Source of the DNA: Desulfobacteraceae bacterium
GTDB lineage: Bacteria > Desulfobacterota > Desulfobacteria > Desulfobacterales > JAABPS01
Reading direction: 5' to 3'
Length of the DNA: 8,345 nt
NCBI GenBank assembly: GCA_011391835.1
Contig: JAABPS010000113.1
Coordinates: forward strand, 1 to 8,345
Below the pieces are notes generated by a model that saw only the letters and a program-made list of their open reading frames with translations, searched no databases and had not been told where the DNA came from. The stretch's first letter is position 1; each line of letters opens with the position of its first letter. Below are positions 5,387-8,345 of this stretch, piece after piece. Made by a program: the position numbers and the translations under genes.

Positions 5387-7852
5387 ATGGAACCTGTACA
5401 CAGACCCAGCCGCTTCGAAGTGTTAATGGAGCGGCTTTCTAAATGGTTTGAAAACCTTGGTGCTTTCACCTATGACCACAAGGGGCTTGTGATAATTGGC
5501 GCTCTGCTGCTGCTTGGGATTTCGGTTTTTTTTACCTATAAAGTTCGATTCGACAATTCTTTTGAATCCTATTTTGAAAAAGATGACCCTGCCTATGTTA
5601 CCTATCTTCAATTCCGAAAAGATTTCGGATCCGATGAAATTGCGTATATCCTTTACGAAGCCCCTGAAAAGACGCATGGTGCCTGGGATCTCGAAGTCAT
5701 AAAACAGATCGCACGCCTCACCGATGCTCTGGAAAACGAAGTTCCATTCGTGAAAGAAGTTACATCTGTTTATAATGCAGAATTCATAGAAGGAAAAGAT
5801 GACGAACTGCTGATTCATGCCATCCTTGACCCCTTTCCTCAAACCCAGGATGAACTCCTGGCAATCCGGGAAAAAGTCATGAAAAAACCTTTGCTTGTGG
5901 GAACGCTTATCAGCAAAGACGGACGATATGGGGCCATTCTCATGGAAATGGAAAAATCTTCTGTGGATGCCCAGGAAACACTGATATTTGATCCTGCCAG
6001 GGGAACGGACATGGATAATCTTTATCCTCAGGTTACCAATGACGCCATTGAGCGCATCCTGGCACGGCCTGAGTATAAAAGTATTCAATTCCATTATACG
6101 GGCGATGTGCCATTGGGCTCGGTGTACAATCGCATCACCCGCAGCGAAAGCACCCGCCTGGGAATCATTGCCTTTTCCGTTATCGGCGCTCTGCTTCTTT
6201 TCTTTTTCAGAAAGCCATTGGCCGTTATCGGTCCGCTGGTGATTATGCTGATGGCCATCTTATCTGCAACCGGCTTTGCAGGCATGATGGGCTGGAAATT
6301 AGACCTCATGTTCACCATGCTTCCCGGCACCCTGGTGACCGTAGGCGTGGCGAGCGCGGTTCACATTCTTACAGGATACACGGTTTTCCAGAAGAAACTG
6401 AAAGACAAGCGATCGGCCATCCGCAAGACCATGCTTCTGGTCGGCGTCCCCTGCCTTTTCACCATGCTGACGGATGTGGCAGGGTTCGGGTCCACCAATA
6501 TTTCACCCATTACAGCCATTCAGCATTTTGCATTTTACAGCGCCATCGGAGTCATGATGGGTTTCCTGCTTACAGTAACCCTTTTTCTTTCGGTTCTACC
6601 CATGTTTGATTTCTTGCCTGAATCTGCACCATCGGCAGAAGACAAATCAGCGCCCGGGAATGGAGTTTCGCGGAAAAAACCATTTTCTGTGCGTTTTTTC
6701 GCCGGGTTATCCCGTTTTGACAGCCGGTATTACTGGAAAATCACTATTGCCTGGACGTTGTTTTTTATTTTAAGCGCTTCCGGAATAGCCTTTTTAACGG
6801 TTGACTCCAATTTGCTCACCGAATTTTCAGAAGACGTTCCCATTCGCAAAACCACCGAGTTTGTTGATGAAGTCATGATCGGCGCAGGCGGATTTAATTA
6901 TATCTTCGATTCCGGGAAACCCGACGGCATAAGCGATCCTGAATTTTTGAAAAGAGTGGACAGGATTCAGAGCCGCATTGATGAAGAAAAAGAGCTGGTA
7001 ATGAAGACCATGTCCGTCGTGGATCTGTTGAAAGATATCAATCAGAGTTTCCACGGAGAGGACCCTGCTTACTATGTTCTGCCTGAAAGCCGGGAACTCA
7101 ACGCCCAGTATCTTCTCCTTTACGAAATGTCCGGCGGAGAGAAACTTGAAACCTATATTACCGGTGATCAGCGTATGGTGAATCTGGAGGTACATGCCAA
7201 GCTGGTGCCCTCCAGCATTTATAAAAAGGTTACGGACTCCATCAATGAGTTTATTGAAAAGAACTATGATGAGTCCAGCAGGCCGATTCTGACCGGAAGC
7301 GGATTTCTGTGGGTGCAACTTATCGAGTACATCGTGCAAAGCCAAATTTTTGGATTTTCCCTGGCATTTTGCATCATTGCCATCATGATGTGTCTGGTAT
7401 TGGGGTCTATACGGATCGGCCTTCTTGCTATGGTTCCCAATCTGGCGCCCGTCCTGGTGACTCTGGGTTTTATGGGCTGGGCCGGAATACCCCTGGACTA
7501 TGTTAAACTTTTAGTTGCCAGTATTGCTATCGGCATTGCCGTGGATGACACCCTCCATTTTATCTTAAGATTTCGTCTGGATTTCCAGCACACCCGGAAT
7601 TACCAGCAAGCGCTGGAGTCCTCTTTAAATGATGTGGGCCGGGCTATTTTCATCACTACCCTGGCGCTCCTGGCCGGATTCTCAGTGAATCTGCTCTCAG
7701 TAATGAACAGCATCAGTGAATTTGCATTATTGACGCTGATTACTCTTTCTGTAGCGGCTATAGCAGACTACTTTCTCACGCCCGCCCTCATTATTGGCCT
7801 CAAAGCATTTGGTCCTGAGAAAGATGAGAAACCTGTGAATAAGTATTCGTAG
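5387..7852 (+). CDS. RND superfamily exporter, MMPL/COG1033-type, 821 residues
   Basis: An integral inner-membrane protein of two similar halves. Helix 1 (about 34-51) precedes a large periplasmic loop (53-255); helices 2-6 span about 257-406; a cytoplasmic linker (410-448) leads to helix 7 (451-471), a second periplasmic loop (472-645) and helices 8-12 (653-806). This 1+5, 1+5 plan is that of the RND/MMPL exporters related to HpnN and COG1033. Helix 10 keeps the family motif GIAVDDTLHFILRFR (716-730, Asp720 and Asp721), thought to carry protons. The matching helix 4 motif reads VGVASAVHILTGY (319-331) and lacks the Asp. The ATG follows AGGGGG (5373-5378). Related proteins move lipids or other hydrophobic molecules; the substrate here cannot be read from sequence. 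No periplasmic adaptor or outer-membrane channel gene is visible. Family call is strong, substrate unknown. Confidence 0.9.
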   Translation: MEPVHRPSRFEVLMERLSKWFENLGAFTYDHKGLVIIGALLLLGISVFFTYKVRFDNSFESYFEKDDPAYVTYLQFRKDFGSDEIAYILYEAPEKTHGAWDLEVIKQIARLTDALENEVPFVKEVTSVYNAEFIEGKDDELLIHAILDPFPQTQDELLAIREKVMKKPLLVGTLISKDGRYGAILMEMEKSSVDAQETLIFDPARGTDMDNLYPQVTNDAIERILARPEYKSIQFHYTGDVPLGSVYNRITRSESTRLGIIAFSVIGALLLFFFRKPLAVIGPLVIMLMAILSATGFAGMMGWKLDLMFTMLPGTLVTVGVASAVHILTGYTVFQKKLKDKRSAIRKTMLLVGVPCLFTMLTDVAGFGSTNISPITAIQHFAFYSAIGVMMGFLLTVTLFLSVLPMFDFLPESAPSAEDKSAPGNGVSRKKPFSVRFFAGLSRFDSRYYWKITIAWTLFFILSASGIAFLTVDSNLLTEFSEDVPIRKTTEFVDEVMIGAGGFNYIFDSGKPDGISDPEFLKRVDRIQSRIDEEKELVMKTMSVVDLLKDINQSFHGEDPAYYVLPESRELNAQYLLLYEMSGGEKLETYITGDQRMVNLEVHAKLVPSSIYKKVTDSINEFIEKNYDESSRPILTGSGFLWVQLIEYIVQSQIFGFSLAFCIIAIMMCLVLGSIRIGLLAMVPNLAPVLVTLGFMGWAGIPLDYVKLLVASIAIGIAVDDTLHFILRFRLDFQHTRNYQQALESSLNDVGRAIFITTLALLAGFSVNLLSVMNSISEFALLTLITLSVAAIADYFLTPALIIGLKAFGPEKDEKPVNKYS

Positions 7853-7896
7853 GTTGGGTTGAATTACCACGATTAATTTTAAAAGGAGTAATAGTC

Positions 7897-8345
7897 ATGT
7901 CAAAAAGAAAAATATGCATAATATTTCTATTTAGCTTCATAGAATTGCATCTTTTACTTTTTAATACAGCGCCATCTTTTGCAGCAGCAGGTAAACCTTC
8001 TGAAGCTAATGTCGCTTATTGTACAATAAGTATTACAGAAGATCAGAATGTCGAAAGACAAATTTGGATCGATTTTATTTTTACAGTTGAAGAAAATAAG
8101 ATACTAAAAGACGCAATGACTTTAATTGATGAAATCGGGTGTCAAGAATTTTCAAACAAATATTTAAAAAATGGCAAAATTTATTTTTATGATGATAATG
8201 GTAAATCTAGGGAAATTCATAATGTTAAATTTATAAAAAAGGACCCTTATGCTGATTATATTGGGTTTCGAGCAACAGGAGATCTCCAAAATGCTGAAGA
8301 AATCATTGGTCGCCAATATCATTTCTATTTAGGCTGTAATACGAA
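7897..8345 (+). CDS. Unrecognised exported protein, C-terminus cut by window edge
   Basis: The frame opens at ATG 7897 with a good AAGGAG (7883-7888) eight bases upstream and stays open for 149 codons to the edge. The start MSKRKICIIFLFSF, then a hydrophobic stretch and APSFA, is a typical Sec signal peptide with likely cleavage after Ala29. There is no lipobox cysteine. The visible mature part (about 30-149) is polar, mixed charge, with Cys at 42, 82 and 147, and looks like a soluble beta-rich or alpha/beta domain, but I recognise no family. The gene follows the RND exporter by 44 bases with no terminator seen, so it is probably cotranscribed; it could be a periplasmic partner, but that is inference. 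Hand-counted GC in three sampled 60-base lines (8041, 8161, 8281) is 50 of 180, far below the exporter gene, which suggests a different origin. Confidence 0.8.
   Translation, partial: MSKRKICIIFLFSFIELHLLLFNTAPSFAAAGKPSEANVAYCTISITEDQNVERQIWIDFIFTVEENKILKDAMTLIDEIGCQEFSNKYLKNGKIYFYDDNGKSREIHNVKFIKKDPYADYIGFRATGDLQNAEEIIGRQYHFYLGCNT

Noticed and set aside
5244..5426. Plus-strand 60-codon frame overlapping the exporter start
   Set aside because: No ribosome site, no recognisable family, and it covers the promoter and start of the exporter gene.
5423..6094. Long minus-strand frame (223 codons) opposite the exporter
   Set aside because: It is antisense to a well-supported membrane protein gene and has low-complexity Phe/Ile-rich content typical of antisense shadows.
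6827..7345. Minus-strand frame (172 codons) opposite the exporter
   Set aside because: Antisense to the second periplasmic loop of the exporter, with no family resemblance and no ribosome site of note.

Overview
The window looks like bacterial chromosome from a sulfate-reducer-type deltaproteobacterium (Desulfobacterota). This is inferred from family-level sequence style: MnmE with a HSGPAVL motif and a WPLGTKSYKSM stretch in YidC. There is no taxonomic marker beyond that. Base composition is moderate over most of the window and drops sharply at the right end.

Positions 1-5126 hold a leftward (minus-strand) operon in the order rpmH - rnpA - yidD - yidC - jag/khpB - mnmE. It runs from a putative promoter near 5096-5126 to the left edge, where mnmE is cut off before its C-terminal end. 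This is the classic conserved cluster often found near the replication origin. L34 is a ribosomal protein; RnpA is the protein subunit of RNase P; YidD and YidC serve membrane protein insertion; KhpB/Jag is an RNA-binding protein; MnmE is the GTPase that modifies tRNA wobble uridines. mnmE is open from 1298 to the left edge with no frameshift, and yidD is present although it has no ATG, GTG or TTG start. Gaps of about 240 bases lie between yidD and yidC and between jag and mnmE.

Positions 5002-5386 form a divergent intergenic region with a likely promoter for each direction. A pair of short direct repeats 21 bases apart lies upstream of the rightward promoter. No dnaA gene and no cluster of DnaA boxes is visible here.

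Positions 5387-7852 (plus) encode an 821-residue RND/MMPL-family exporter with two RND halves. It is followed after 44 bases by the start of a markedly AT-rich gene (7897 to the right edge) for an unrecognised exported protein, probably in the same transcript.

The most unusual feature is the rnpA/yidD junction. yidD lacks any NTG start, its best start candidates are ATT or ATA, and an A AAA AAA run sits in exactly the phase that would let a -1 frameshift join RnpA to YidD. No wholly new multi-gene system is evident; most of the window is core housekeeping sequence.
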